Shown here: positions 45,820 to 54,527 of the stretch, one piece after another | Layout: the number at the start of each line of letters is the position of its first letter | How positions within the stretch are numbered: the first letter of the stretch is position 1 | From: Rhodospirillaceae bacterium | GTDB taxonomy: Bacteria > Pseudomonadota > Alphaproteobacteria > Bin65 | Direction: 5' to 3' | NCBI GenBank assembly: GCA_011523655.1 | Contig: WTGH01000034.1 | Coordinates: 1 to 64,000, forward strand | Length of the DNA: 64,000 bases | Notes under the pieces: generated by a model | Databases searched by the model: none | What the model was told of the DNA's origin: nothing | Seen by the model: the letters and a program-made list of their open reading frames with translations, nothing else | Translations under genes and position numbers: made by a program

Positions 45820-47109
45820 CTACGAAATCGGCTCCATCTTGCCACCCGCCGGAATGATCGGGGCGGTCTCGTTCGCCGTGATGACCAGGTCGTATTTGAA
45901 CTTCTGGTTCACATAGCGCCACTGGCCGCCGACCAGCGGGGTCTTCGACACGTTCGCGAACGGGCCGCCCTTCGTCCAGTCGACCGGGCCGACGATGGTG
46001 CTGGCCTTGGTGGCCGTCAGCGCCTTCAGGTTGGCCTCGTTGTCGGTCGGGTCCGCGGACCGCTTGACGACGTCCACGGCGACCTCGAACAGCGCGTGTA
46101 CGAAGCCGATGACCTGGGTCCACTGCTTCCCGGTGCCGGCCGTGTAGGACTGGGCGAAGGCACCGGCCGACTCGCCGGTGATCGACGACTTGAACGGATG
46201 GGTCGGCGTCCACCACACCTCGGACGAGAGGTTGTGCGCATTCTTGCCCATGCTCTCGATCACGACCGGGTAGAGCAGCGCCTTGCCGACGGATACGGCC
46301 TTCAGCCTGAAGCCCTGCTGCTGAGCCTGGGTCCAGAAGGTGATGAAGTCCGGCGGGATCATCACGCCGGTGACGATCTCGGCCTTGGCCTTCTTGAACG
46401 CATCGATGTAGTTCGAGAAGTTGTCGTTCAGGTTCTGGTAACGGCCGGGGTCGGTGAGCGTATAGCCCTTCTTGGCGAGGACCGGCGGGAAGCCGAGCTT
46501 CTTGTCGCCCCAGGCGTTGCCGTCGCCGTCGTTCGGGAACAGGGCGCCGACGGATTTGTTGGTCGAGACCTTGGACCACATGTTGGTGAACACGGCGATC
46601 ACGTCTTCCAGGCCCCAGAAGAAGTGGTAGGTCCATTTGAAGCCCTCGCCCGGCTTGCCGCCGCGGGTGAAGAACCAGGGCTGCCAGGGCGCCAGCGACG
46701 AGATGCAGGGCACGTCGTTGGCTTCGCACTGGTCGCCGACCGGGTTGGTGGTTTCCGGCGTCGAGCCGACCAGCATCAGATGGACCTCGTCCTTCAGGAT
46801 CAGGTCGGCGGCGACGGCGGCGGCGCGGTTCGGGTTGGACTGGCTGTCCTTCTCGATGATCTCGATATTGTAGGTCTTGCCGCCGGACTTGACGCCGCCC
46901 TTGAGCGCCTCGCGGACCTTGTCGATCACGAAGCGGTCGGCCTCGCCGAACGGCGCTAGCGGCCCGGTCTTCGGGCTCACGAAACCGATCTTGACGGTTT
47001 TCGACGCGGCCAGCGCCGCCGGAGCGCCGATGGCCGATGCCGCCGCCGCGCCGGCGCCGATCTGCAGGGCGTGACGCCGCGATAGCGTCGTCTTGGTCAT
47101 GTCACTCAT
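45820..47109 (-). CDS. ABC transporter substrate-binding protein (LivK-like, Tat signal)
   Basis: A 429-residue periplasmic binding protein of the type I fold (KIGFVSPKTGPLAPFGE, NIEIIEKDSQSNPNRA, LMLVGSTPETTNPVGDQCE). The N terminus has a twin-arginine signal: LSRRHALQIGAGAAAASAIG with cleavage probably after ALAA. It delivers the substrate to LivHM. The start ATG 47107-47109 has AGGAGG about 9 nt upstream; a longer start at 47136 is less likely. Position next to maleylacetate reductase and the dioxygenase genes implies an aromatic or related carboxylate as ligand. Confidence 0.9.
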   Translation of the reverse strand: MSDMTKTTLSRRHALQIGAGAAAASAIGAPAALAASKTVKIGFVSPKTGPLAPFGEADRFVIDKVREALKGGVKSGGKTYNIEIIEKDSQSNPNRAAAVAADLILKDEVHLMLVGSTPETTNPVGDQCEANDVPCISSLAPWQPWFFTRGGKPGEGFKWTYHFFWGLEDVIAVFTNMWSKVSTNKSVGALFPNDGDGNAWGDKKLGFPPVLAKKGYTLTDPGRYQNLNDNFSNYIDAFKKAKAEIVTGVMIPPDFITFWTQAQQQGFRLKAVSVGKALLYPVVIESMGKNAHNLSSEVWWTPTHPFKSSITGESAGAFAQSYTAGTGKQWTQVIGFVHALFEVAVDVVKRSADPTDNEANLKALTATKASTIVGPVDWTKGGPFANVSKTPLVGGQWRYVNQKFKYDLVITANETAPIIPAGGKMEPIS

Positions 47110-47154
47110 CCCGGGTTTCCTCCTGTCTTGAAGCATAGTGCGGGTTGGGATTGC

Positions 47155-48219
47155 TCAGGCGGCCGGCCGGCGCCCGTGAAAGGCGTCGTCCAGCAGATTG
47201 CGGATACCGTCGCGGGTGATCGCGCGCGGATTGTAATACGGATTGCGCACCGCCAGGTCGGCGGCGCGGTCCAGGCCGTCCTCGGGCATGCCGATGTCCT
47301 TCAGCGCCACGGGCGCGCCGATCGCGCCGATCAGATCGTAGACGGCCCGGGGCGCATTCGCCGCGCCCAGCGCCCGGCAGACCCGCGCCATGGCGGCTTC
47401 GGCGGCGGGCGCGTTATAGGCCATGGCGTGGGGCAGGATGACGGTGTGGGTCGGCGCGTGGGCCAGGCCGAAACTGCCGCCGACGACGTGGCACAGCTTG
47501 TGATGCAGGGCCATGCCGCCCGCCCCCAGCGCGATGCCGCACAGCCACGAGCCGTAGAGGGCATGGGTGCGGCCGTCCAGGTCGCCGGGCTCGGCGCACA
47601 CCTTCGGCAGGCCGATGCCGAGCGCCCTGATGCCCTCCTCGGCGATCAGGGAGGTTACCGGGTTGGCGTGTTCGCCATAGAGCGCCTCGACGGCGTGGGC
47701 GATGGCGTTCATGCCGCTCGGCCCGCTGTAGGACGGCGGCAGCGAGACCGTCAGTTCGGGATCGTAGATCACCGTCCGGGGCAGCATCCGCGGGTCGAGC
47801 TTCGTCGTCTTGACGCCGCCCTCGGTAAACCCCTGGATGGTCGTCATTTCCGAGCCGGCATAGGTCGTCGGGACGGCAAGCACCGGCTTTTCGGACTCGA
47901 GCGCGATACCCTTGCCGAGGCCGATGGCGGTGCCGCCGCCGACCGTGACATAGCAGTCGGCGTCGAGTTCTTCGGCGACGCGGCGCGCTTCGTGCACCGT
48001 TTCCATCGGCGTGTGCATGACCGCCTTGTCGTGAATTCCGGCGGCGCGGCCGTTCAGCAGCCCGGCGGCCATTTCGGCGTCGCCGCGCTGTTCGGGCGTC
48101 GAGATCACGAGCGCCCGCTTTGCGCCCAGCCGCTCCACCTCGGCCGGCAGTTCCCGGCGCCTGCCCGGCCCGAAAACGACCCGGGCGGGCAGGCCGACAT
48201 AGGTGAAGGGATCGATCAC
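47155..48219 (-). CDS. Maleylacetate reductase
   Basis: A 354-residue iron-containing alcohol-dehydrogenase-family protein of the maleylacetate reductase type: it would reduce maleylacetate to 3-oxoadipate with NAD(P)H. Features are the nucleotide-binding region VTVGGGTAIGLGKGIAL, AVPTTYAGSEMT, and the histidine-rich GGMALHHKLCHVVGGSFGLAHAPTHTVILPHAMAYN that binds metal or substrate. Length matches the family (about 350). The gene follows the semialdehyde dehydrogenase and fills the last step of hydroquinone degradation. Confidence 0.88.
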   Translation of the reverse strand: MIDPFTYVGLPARVVFGPGRRRELPAEVERLGAKRALVISTPEQRGDAEMAAGLLNGRAAGIHDKAVMHTPMETVHEARRVAEELDADCYVTVGGGTAIGLGKGIALESEKPVLAVPTTYAGSEMTTIQGFTEGGVKTTKLDPRMLPRTVIYDPELTVSLPPSYSGPSGMNAIAHAVEALYGEHANPVTSLIAEEGIRALGIGLPKVCAEPGDLDGRTHALYGSWLCGIALGAGGMALHHKLCHVVGGSFGLAHAPTHTVILPHAMAYNAPAAEAAMARVCRALGAANAPRAVYDLIGAIGAPVALKDIGMPEDGLDRAADLAVRNPYYNPRAITRDGIRNLLDDAFHGRRPAA

Positions 48220-48268
48220 GCCGCGGGGCTCCTGCTCTCGGGCCTGCTATCGGGCCGGCATCCGGGCG

Positions 48269-49783
48269 TCAGCGCGGATAATAGGGCGGGATCTGCGCGT
48301 CGACATTCACCCAGACCGATTTCGGATGCGTGTATTCGCGCATCGCCTCGAAGCCCATCTCGCGGCCGTAGCCGGACTGGCCGACGCCGCCGAAGGGCGA
48401 GCCCGGATTGACCCGCTTGTAGCTGTTGATCCAGACCATGCCGGCGTGCAGCGCGCCGGCGAATTTATGCGCGCGCTTGAGATCGGCGGTCCACAGGCCG
48501 CTGCCGAGCCCGTATTCGGTGCCGTTGGCGATCTCCAGCGCCTCGGCGTCGTCCTTGAACGTCATCACTGAGACGAACGGGCCGAAGACCTCCTCCTGGC
48601 AGACCCGGTCCGACGGTTTCGCGCGGACGATGGTCGGCCGGACGTAGCAGCCGTCGGCGAGCGCCGGATCGTCCGGAGGCGCACCGCCGGTCACGATCTC
48701 GCCGCCCTCCTCCCGGGCGACGGCGCAATAGTCCAGCACGCGCTGCTGGTGCATCTTCGAGGTCAGCGGCCCCATCTCGGTGGCCGGGTCCAGCGGGTTG
48801 CCCAGCCGGATCGATTCGGTGAGGCCGAGGAATTTCTCCATGAAGTCGTCGGCGATGCTCTCGTGCAGCATCAGGCGCGAACCGGCGATGCAGGCCTGGC
48901 CCTGGTTGTGCCAGATCGCGAAGGCGCTGCCGCCGACCGCGGCCGGGATAAAGGCGTCCTCGAACACGATGTTGGCGCCCTTGCCGCCCAGTTCGAGCTG
49001 CAGCTTCTTGAGGTTGCCGGCCGAGGCCTTCACGACGGTCCGGCCGGTCGCGGTCGAGCCGGTGAAGGCGACCTTGGCGATCTCCGGATGTTCGGCGATG
49101 CGCGCGCCGGCTGTCTGGCCGTAGCCGGGCACCACATTCACCACGCCGTCGGGAATCCCGACCTCCTGCATCATCTCAGCGATGCGCAGGGTCGAAAGCG
49201 GCGTGATCTCCGACGGCTTGATGACGATGCAGTTCCCGGCGGCGAGCGCTGGCGCCATCTTCCAGCTCGTGAACATGAGCGGGAAGTTCCACGGCACGAT
49301 CTGGCCGACGACGCCGACCGCCTCCCGCTCCAGGTAGTTGAGGAAGCCGGCCTCGACCGGAATGACCGAGCCTTCGAACTTGTCCGCCATGCCGCCGAAA
49401 TAGCGGTAGGTGACGGCGGTGCGCGGCACGTCGAGAATCTGCGTATCGCGGAACGGATGGCCGGTGTTGAGCGCTTCGAGGCGGCCGAGTTCGGCCTGCT
49501 CTTCCTCGATCCGGTCGGCCAGCTTGAGCAGCAGCCGGCCCCGGTCCATGGCCGCCATGGACGACCAGGCCGGGAAGGCCTTCTGCGCCGCCTCGACGGC
49601 CCGGTCGACATCGGCGGCTTTCGCCTCGGCGATTGCGGTGATGACCGACCCGTCGTGCGGGTTGATCACGTCGATCGTGCCGCCCTCGACGCCGTCGACC
49701 CACCGGCCGCCGATGAACAGTTTGTTCCGCAGCGACGCCGGCTTCCAGGCCGTCGGATCGTTCGAAGCACTCATGCCGTCCAT
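48269..49783 (-). CDS. Aldehyde dehydrogenase, probable 4-hydroxymuconic semialdehyde dehydrogenase
   Basis: A 504-residue NAD(P)-dependent aldehyde dehydrogenase. Conserved segments are VGQIVPWNFPLMF, AFTGSTATGRTV, the catalytic glutamate in LELGGKGANIV, the catalytic cysteine in NQGQACIAGSRLM, and EEVFGPFVSVM. Family membership is certain; the substrate is taken from context, because hydroquinone dioxygenase yields 4-hydroxymuconic semialdehyde, which this enzyme type turns into maleylacetate. The start at 49783 follows GGAGG with an 8-nt gap. Confidence 0.88.
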   Translation of the reverse strand: MDGMSASNDPTAWKPASLRNKLFIGGRWVDGVEGGTIDVINPHDGSVITAIAEAKAADVDRAVEAAQKAFPAWSSMAAMDRGRLLLKLADRIEEEQAELGRLEALNTGHPFRDTQILDVPRTAVTYRYFGGMADKFEGSVIPVEAGFLNYLEREAVGVVGQIVPWNFPLMFTSWKMAPALAAGNCIVIKPSEITPLSTLRIAEMMQEVGIPDGVVNVVPGYGQTAGARIAEHPEIAKVAFTGSTATGRTVVKASAGNLKKLQLELGGKGANIVFEDAFIPAAVGGSAFAIWHNQGQACIAGSRLMLHESIADDFMEKFLGLTESIRLGNPLDPATEMGPLTSKMHQQRVLDYCAVAREEGGEIVTGGAPPDDPALADGCYVRPTIVRAKPSDRVCQEEVFGPFVSVMTFKDDAEALEIANGTEYGLGSGLWTADLKRAHKFAGALHAGMVWINSYKRVNPGSPFGGVGQSGYGREMGFEAMREYTHPKSVWVNVDAQIPPYYPR

Positions 49784-49902
49784 GCTGTTTTCCTCCGTGA
49801 GTGGCGCGGGCTGTTCTATGAGCCGGTCATCCGGTGCCGCCCCGGATCAGGCCCGGGGCGCCCCGAAGCCCCGTCCCGCAGGGCGAAAGGCGAGGGACGG
49901 CG

Positions 49903-50898
49903 CTAGAACTGCACCGCGACGACCGGCGCCTCGCCGCTCTGGATCATGTCCGGGATGCGCGGGCTGGCGTTCTCCCAGACCAGCAGCATCGAGCGCTTCG
50001 GGCTGTAGCCCTGGTGCCGGATATCGGCCGGCATGCAGGCGACGTCGCCCGCCCGCATGACGATGCGGCTGCGCGGCTTGCCGGTCTCCTTGTCCTTGAC
50101 CTCCCAGGTGATCTCGTCGGACAGCTGCACGAACCATTCGCAGCGGTCGTTGCCGTGCTCGACCGGCAGGATGAACTCCTCCGACGTCGGGCAGAACAGG
50201 CTCTCCTTGACCACCGAGCAGACCGAGGGATTCCAGGTCACGTCGGAGCGGGACAGATAGTCGTAGAGATTGAACGCGGCGACTTCGTCCTCGAAGCCGG
50301 GCTCGACCTCGACCAGCGGCTGGTCCGACGATACGTCGGCGAACATGCGGTTCTGCGGAAAGCCGTTGGCATCGGTGCGGATTTCGGCGTCGCCCGGCAG
50401 GCCGACCATGCGGTTGGCGGTGACGCGGATGCGCGTGACGGCGTCGGCGTTGTTGCCGTTCTTGCGGCCCCAGGGCTGGCCGGCGTCGTTCTCGCCCGGC
50501 GCGGCGAACGGGTCGTAGCCCTCGTTGGTCCAGTCGTCGACCAGGTCGCGGAACAGCTCCAGCAGGTCGTCGGCCTTGAACTTCTCGAGATGGTCGCGGC
50601 CGTTTTCCTTGAAGACCGGATGATAGGTGCCGGCGAACATGTCGACGATGCCGTAATGGTTCGTCGTGCCGAACACCGGGTCGTAGCTCAGCGTGCCATA
50701 GAAGAAGCCCCAGGCAACGGTACGCATCATGGCGCGCATGAAGCCGTCGGCCGCCATGGTGTGGGCGCCCTTGGGCCAGACAATGGAGACGAAATATTCG
50801 TCGCGCGTGAAGCTGAAGGAGCCGGCCTCGTAGGATTTGTAGCCGGTCTCGTTGGAGGCGGGATTGATCTTGTAGTGGGTTTGCAGGGCTTCGGTCAT
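49903..50898 (-). CDS. Hydroquinone 1,2-dioxygenase, large subunit
   Basis: A 331-residue protein matching the large subunit of two-component (type II) hydroquinone dioxygenase (PnpD/HapD type). Distinctive segments are SFTRDEYFVSIVWPKGAHTM, RTVAWGFFYGTLSYDPVFGTTNHYG and the DMFAGTYHPVF region. Near the end come the cupin-like RHQGYSPKRSMLLVWEN and DVACMPADIRHQG. The enzyme opens the hydroquinone ring with iron(II). It lies 44 nt after the small-subunit gene. Related cupin dioxygenases cannot be excluded, but the two-subunit pair fits well. Confidence 0.8.
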   Translation of the reverse strand: MTEALQTHYKINPASNETGYKSYEAGSFSFTRDEYFVSIVWPKGAHTMAADGFMRAMMRTVAWGFFYGTLSYDPVFGTTNHYGIVDMFAGTYHPVFKENGRDHLEKFKADDLLELFRDLVDDWTNEGYDPFAAPGENDAGQPWGRKNGNNADAVTRIRVTANRMVGLPGDAEIRTDANGFPQNRMFADVSSDQPLVEVEPGFEDEVAAFNLYDYLSRSDVTWNPSVCSVVKESLFCPTSEEFILPVEHGNDRCEWFVQLSDEITWEVKDKETGKPRSRIVMRAGDVACMPADIRHQGYSPKRSMLLVWENASPRIPDMIQSGEAPVVAVQF

Positions 50899-50942
50899 CG
50901 GTCGGTCCTCTCGAATGCGGTGTGTTCCGGCTGGCGGCGGCG

Positions 50943-51461
50943 TCAGTTGGCCGAAAGGCTCTCGGAATGGCAGATTTCGGCCCAGCGCTCCACGGTGGCC
51001 GGGCCCTGGATGGTCTGGGTCAGGATCACGGCGGGAGCGCCGGCCTCGAAGCGGTAGGCGGCGCCGCCGGGCAGCAGGGCCTGGTGGCCGCGGCGCAGCA
51101 CGATGCGGCCCATCTTCCTGCCGTCGGGCGCCTCGTCGAGAACGACGGCCCCCTCGCTGTCCGGATCGACCAGGCTGTCGGCATCGTCCGGCTTGACCAG
51201 ATGGATCTCCACTTCGCCGTCCATGCACAGGGCGAATTCGTCGTGGGCGCAGGCATACCAGGGAGACTGCCCCTCGGCGCGCACCGCCTCCATGACATAT
51301 TCGAGGTTCTTGCCGACGGCGACGCGTTCGTAGGGCGCGCTTCGGGCCGCAACGTCGAATACGTTGGAGAACACATAGTTTTTCGGGTTGTCGTCGATGG
51401 CGTCGACGCCGCCCGGCGTAAAGTCGTTCAAGCCACCGAATACGGTCTTGTAGTCCGTCAC
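50943..51461 (-). CDS. Hydroquinone 1,2-dioxygenase, small subunit
   Basis: A 172-residue cupin-type protein matching the small subunit of type II hydroquinone dioxygenase: NYVFSNVFDVAARSAPYERV, VGKNLEYVMEAVRAEGQSPW, ACAHDEFALCMDGEVEIHL and GHQALLPGGAAYRF. Start is GTG 51459-51461, because AGGAGG lies 6-8 nt upstream; the TTG further up would be inside that ribosome site. It is the first gene of the catabolic operon, with two palindromic operator-like sites just upstream. Confidence 0.82.
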   Translation of the reverse strand: MTDYKTVFGGLNDFTPGGVDAIDDNPKNYVFSNVFDVAARSAPYERVAVGKNLEYVMEAVRAEGQSPWYACAHDEFALCMDGEVEIHLVKPDDADSLVDPDSEGAVVLDEAPDGRKMGRIVLRRGHQALLPGGAAYRFEAGAPAVILTQTIQGPATVERWAEICHSESLSAN

Positions 51462-51480
51462 GGCCTTCCTCCTCAAAAAT

Positions 51481-51514
51481 GTTCGATATACGAACTATTG
51501 TTCAATTAACGAAC
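51481..51514. promoter_or_regulatory. Two palindromic operator-like sites (IclR-type)
   Basis: GTTCGATATACGAAC (51481-51495) and GTTCAATTAACGAAC (51500-51514) share GTTC(N7)GAAC with a 19-bp centre spacing. GTTCG-type palindromes are known operators of PcaU/PobR/PcaR regulators. They begin 20 nt upstream of the small-subunit start, so bound protein would overlap the promoter. They also face the peptide-transporter operon starting at 51786. Confidence 0.65.
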
Positions 51515-51785
51515 ATATCGGCCGTTCTACCGGATGTCAACAACAATCTTTCTTGTACTTCAGGCATCCGGCAAAGCCGAGGCTACGATCGATCTTTGTG
51601 CCCTGAACCGTATGCCCGATAACGTTAAATTGTTTTTTGCAATAGTTCGCGACATGAAAATGATGCTTTTCCCGGCAATCGAAAATGATATGGTTGCCGT
51701 CCGCAGCGTATGGCGGCACTCCCCGGAGACGAACGCTTCCCCGGACAAGGCCATGCGCTGGATAACCGTGACCCAGGGAGGAAAC
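51515..51785. other. Leader between divergent operons
   Basis: No gene is supported in these 270 bases; the open frame running into the binding-protein gene from 51534 lacks homology. The stretch likely holds the promoter and 5' leader of the transporter operon. Confidence 0.45.
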
Positions 51786-53495
51786 ATGTCGTTTCTCAAA
51801 CCGCGCAAAGACGATCATCCGAAAGTCCACGAAGCCTATGAGGTGATGAAGGACGGCCGGATGGACCGTCGCGAATTCGTCCGCGTCGCAGCCCTTCTGG
51901 GCGTGTCGGCGGGCGCCGCCTATGCCATGGCGGGCATCCCGTCTCCGGCCTGGGCGCTGGAGAACTCCCCGTTCCCGGCCGACGATCCGAAGGCCAAGAA
52001 GGGCGGCAAGCTTCGCGTCGGCATGCAGACCCAGAAGATGGAGGACACGGCGACCTATTCGTGGGCCGAAATGTCGAACCAGACACGCCACATCGTCGAG
52101 CATCTTTCGATGACCGGCCCGGACAATATCACCCGGCCGATGTTGGCCGAGAGCTGGACGGCGTCGGACGACCTGAAGACCTGGACCTTCAAACTGCGCA
52201 AGGGCGTGATGTGGCACAACGGCGAGGAGTTCGTCGCCGATCACGTCGTCTGGAACGTCAGGCGGTGGCTGCAACCGGGACTCGGTTCTTCCAACGTCGG
52301 CCTCGCGGCATTTGCCGCCATGCGCAAGGACAGCGGCAAGAAGGACAAGAAGGGCAAAGCCATCATGGTGGAAATCCCCGGCGCCGTCGAAGCCGTGGAC
52401 AGCCACACTGTGCGCTTCAATCTTAAGAAGCCGGTCCTTTCCGTGCCGGAGGATTGCTACAACTATCCGACGGCGCTGATGCATCCGTCCTTCAAAAAGC
52501 CGTTCTCCAACAACCCGATCGGCACCGGTCCGTTCACGCTGACGGATCTCCAGGTCGGCAAGCAGGCGATCCTCAAGCGCGTCACCAAAATGTCGAACGG
52601 CAAGCCGTTCAAATACTGGGGCGGCGAGGTCTACCTCGACGAAATCCACTACTACCACTTCTCGAACGAGAATCAGCTCTCGGCGCTGGCCTCGGGCAGT
52701 GTCGACGCCATCTACGAATTCTCGATCGAGCAGATGGAGTTGGCGAAATCGCTGCCGATCGACATCATCCCCGCGCGCACGGCACGCACACTGTGTTGTC
52801 GGATGCAGATTTCGCAGAAACCTTACGACAACCACAAGCTTCGTCAGGCGATCGTCAAGTCGGTCGATAACGCGAAGGTCAAGAACCTCGTCTATCCGAC
52901 GGGCGGAGATGTCGGCCAGAACCATCATGTGGCGCCGGTTCACCCGGACTATTTTGATCTGCCGGCGCTCAAGCGCGACGCGGCGGCCGCGAAGAAGCTG
53001 CTCGCCGAAGCCGGCTATCCGAACGGCATCGAACTGACCATCGACGTGGGCAACACCGACGGACCCTGGCACCAGACCGTGTGCGAAGCTATGCGCGACC
53101 AGATGAAGGAGGTAGGCATCAACTTGAAGATCAACGTGATGCCGCCCTCGAAATACTGGGAAATCTGGGATAAGACCCCGTTCGGCGCCACGGCCTGGAC
53201 GCATCGCCCGCTCGGCACAATGGTGATGGGTCTGGGCTACCGGACCGGCGTGCCCTGGAACGAAACCCACATCGCCAGCAAGGAGTTCGACGCCGCGCTG
53301 GACGCTGCAGAGGCAACCTTCGACGTCGAGAAGCGGAAGCCGCTGCTCGGCAAGGCGGAGAAAATCCTGCAGGATGCGGCCGTGATGGTCCTGCCCCTTT
53401 TCCGGCCGGTCTATACGGCAGCGACGAAGAAGGTTCACGGCTACCCGCCGCACCCGACGGGCTACCATCAATTCAACAAGGTCTGGATCGGGTAA
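51786..53495 (+). CDS. Peptide/nickel-type ABC substrate-binding protein (Tat signal)
   Basis: A 569-residue family 5 extracellular solute-binding protein. The N terminus is unusually long: about 30 residues precede the twin-arginine signal MDRREFVRVAALLGVSAGAAYAMAG. Conserved parts are NITRPMLAESWTASDDLKTWTFKLRKGVMWHNGEEF, NNPIGTGPFTLTD and the GLGYRTGVPWNETHI region near the C-terminal end. ATG 51786 follows GGGAGGAAAC. It would bind oligopeptides or a small opine-like or aromatic ligand and hand it to the downstream permeases. A terminator follows, so it may be expressed above them. Confidence 0.9.
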   Translation: MSFLKPRKDDHPKVHEAYEVMKDGRMDRREFVRVAALLGVSAGAAYAMAGIPSPAWALENSPFPADDPKAKKGGKLRVGMQTQKMEDTATYSWAEMSNQTRHIVEHLSMTGPDNITRPMLAESWTASDDLKTWTFKLRKGVMWHNGEEFVADHVVWNVRRWLQPGLGSSNVGLAAFAAMRKDSGKKDKKGKAIMVEIPGAVEAVDSHTVRFNLKKPVLSVPEDCYNYPTALMHPSFKKPFSNNPIGTGPFTLTDLQVGKQAILKRVTKMSNGKPFKYWGGEVYLDEIHYYHFSNENQLSALASGSVDAIYEFSIEQMELAKSLPIDIIPARTARTLCCRMQISQKPYDNHKLRQAIVKSVDNAKVKNLVYPTGGDVGQNHHVAPVHPDYFDLPALKRDAAAAKKLLAEAGYPNGIELTIDVGNTDGPWHQTVCEAMRDQMKEVGINLKINVMPPSKYWEIWDKTPFGATAWTHRPLGTMVMGLGYRTGVPWNETHIASKEFDAALDAAEATFDVEKRKPLLGKAEKILQDAAVMVLPLFRPVYTAATKKVHGYPPHPTGYHQFNKVWIG

Positions 53496-53512
53496 ATTCG
53501 GGAAACGAGAAG

Positions 53513-53541
53513 CGCCCCGGCCGAAATGGCCGGGGCGTTTT
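53513..53541 (+). terminator. Intrinsic terminator after the binding-protein gene
   Basis: CGCCCCGGCC and GGCCGGGGCG form a perfect 10-bp stem around GAAAT, followed by TTTT. It lies 18 nt past the binding-protein stop and 27 nt before the permease gene, so partial termination would give more binding protein than permease. Confidence 0.85.
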
Positions 53542-53567
53542 CCTAACTCCGGACCGGTAGGCCCTTC

Positions 53568-54518
53568 ATGTTAAAGCTGATTGCCCGGCGCCTCCTCCAG
53601 ATGGTTCTCATCATGGCGGTGGTGTCGCTGATACTGTTCGTCGTTTTCGACAGCGACAAGTTCAAGAAACAGATCGCCACCGCCGAACTCGGCGGCTTCT
53701 CCGTCGCCGCAATGTCGGATCACGACTACCAGAAGTGGCTGAAGGACAAGGGCCTCGACGTGCCCGTCTACCAGCGCTACGCCCAATGGGTCGGCGGTCT
53801 GCTGCAGGGCGATTTCGGCAAGTCGTTCGAGAAGGATGCGCCGGTCTCGCAGGTGATGGGCGAACGGCTGGTCAATACGGGCATCCTCGCCTTCTGGGTC
53901 TTCTTCCTGATGATTCCGCTGTCGCTGGTTTTCGGGATCGTCGCGGGCATGAAGGAGGGCTCGCTACAGGACAGGTCGGTGTCCTTCATCGCGGTCTTCA
54001 CGACCTCGATCCCCGAGATCGCGACGGCGATCCTGCTCACCGTCATCATCGCGCTCGGCCTCGGCTGGCTGCCCGCGAAATCGGCGATGACCGGCGGCTG
54101 GAATTCGGTCGAATTGATCCTGCCGGTTCTCACGCTGGTGCTTTACGACTTCGGCTATGTGGCGCGCATGACCCGGGCCTCGATGGCCGAGGTGATGACC
54201 TCGCAATACATCCGCACCGCCGTGCTGAAAGGCATTCCTTATGCCCGGGTGATCATGCGGCACGCGCTGCGCAATGCGCTGATCGCGCCGTTCACCGTGA
54301 TCGTCCTGCAGCTCAACTGGCTGCTCTCCGGCGTCGTGGTGGTGGAGGTGTTCTTCCAGTTCAACGGCTTCGGCAAGATGCTGCTCGAGGCCGCCCTGTT
54401 CGGCGACATCTATGTCGTCCAGGCGGCCACGCTGGTCGCGGTCTTTGTCGCCGTGCTTTCCCAGATCATTTCGGACGTCGGGTACACCTTCCTCAACCCG
54501 CGCATCCGGTTCAGCTAG
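53568..54518 (+). CDS. Peptide-type ABC permease DppB-like
   Basis: A 316-residue inner-membrane permease with six main helices. It opens with LKLIARRLLQMVLIMAVVSLILFVVF and has the family signature region RMTRASMAEVMTSQYIRTAVLKGIPYARVIMRHALRNALI. The final part is FFQFNGFGKMLLEAALFGD. It forms a pore with the next gene product, 9 nt downstream. Confidence 0.92.
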   Translation: MLKLIARRLLQMVLIMAVVSLILFVVFDSDKFKKQIATAELGGFSVAAMSDHDYQKWLKDKGLDVPVYQRYAQWVGGLLQGDFGKSFEKDAPVSQVMGERLVNTGILAFWVFFLMIPLSLVFGIVAGMKEGSLQDRSVSFIAVFTTSIPEIATAILLTVIIALGLGWLPAKSAMTGGWNSVELILPVLTLVLYDFGYVARMTRASMAEVMTSQYIRTAVLKGIPYARVIMRHALRNALIAPFTVIVLQLNWLLSGVVVVEVFFQFNGFGKMLLEAALFGDIYVVQAATLVAVFVAVLSQIISDVGYTFLNPRIRFS

Positions 54519-54527
54519 GAGGCAGCG

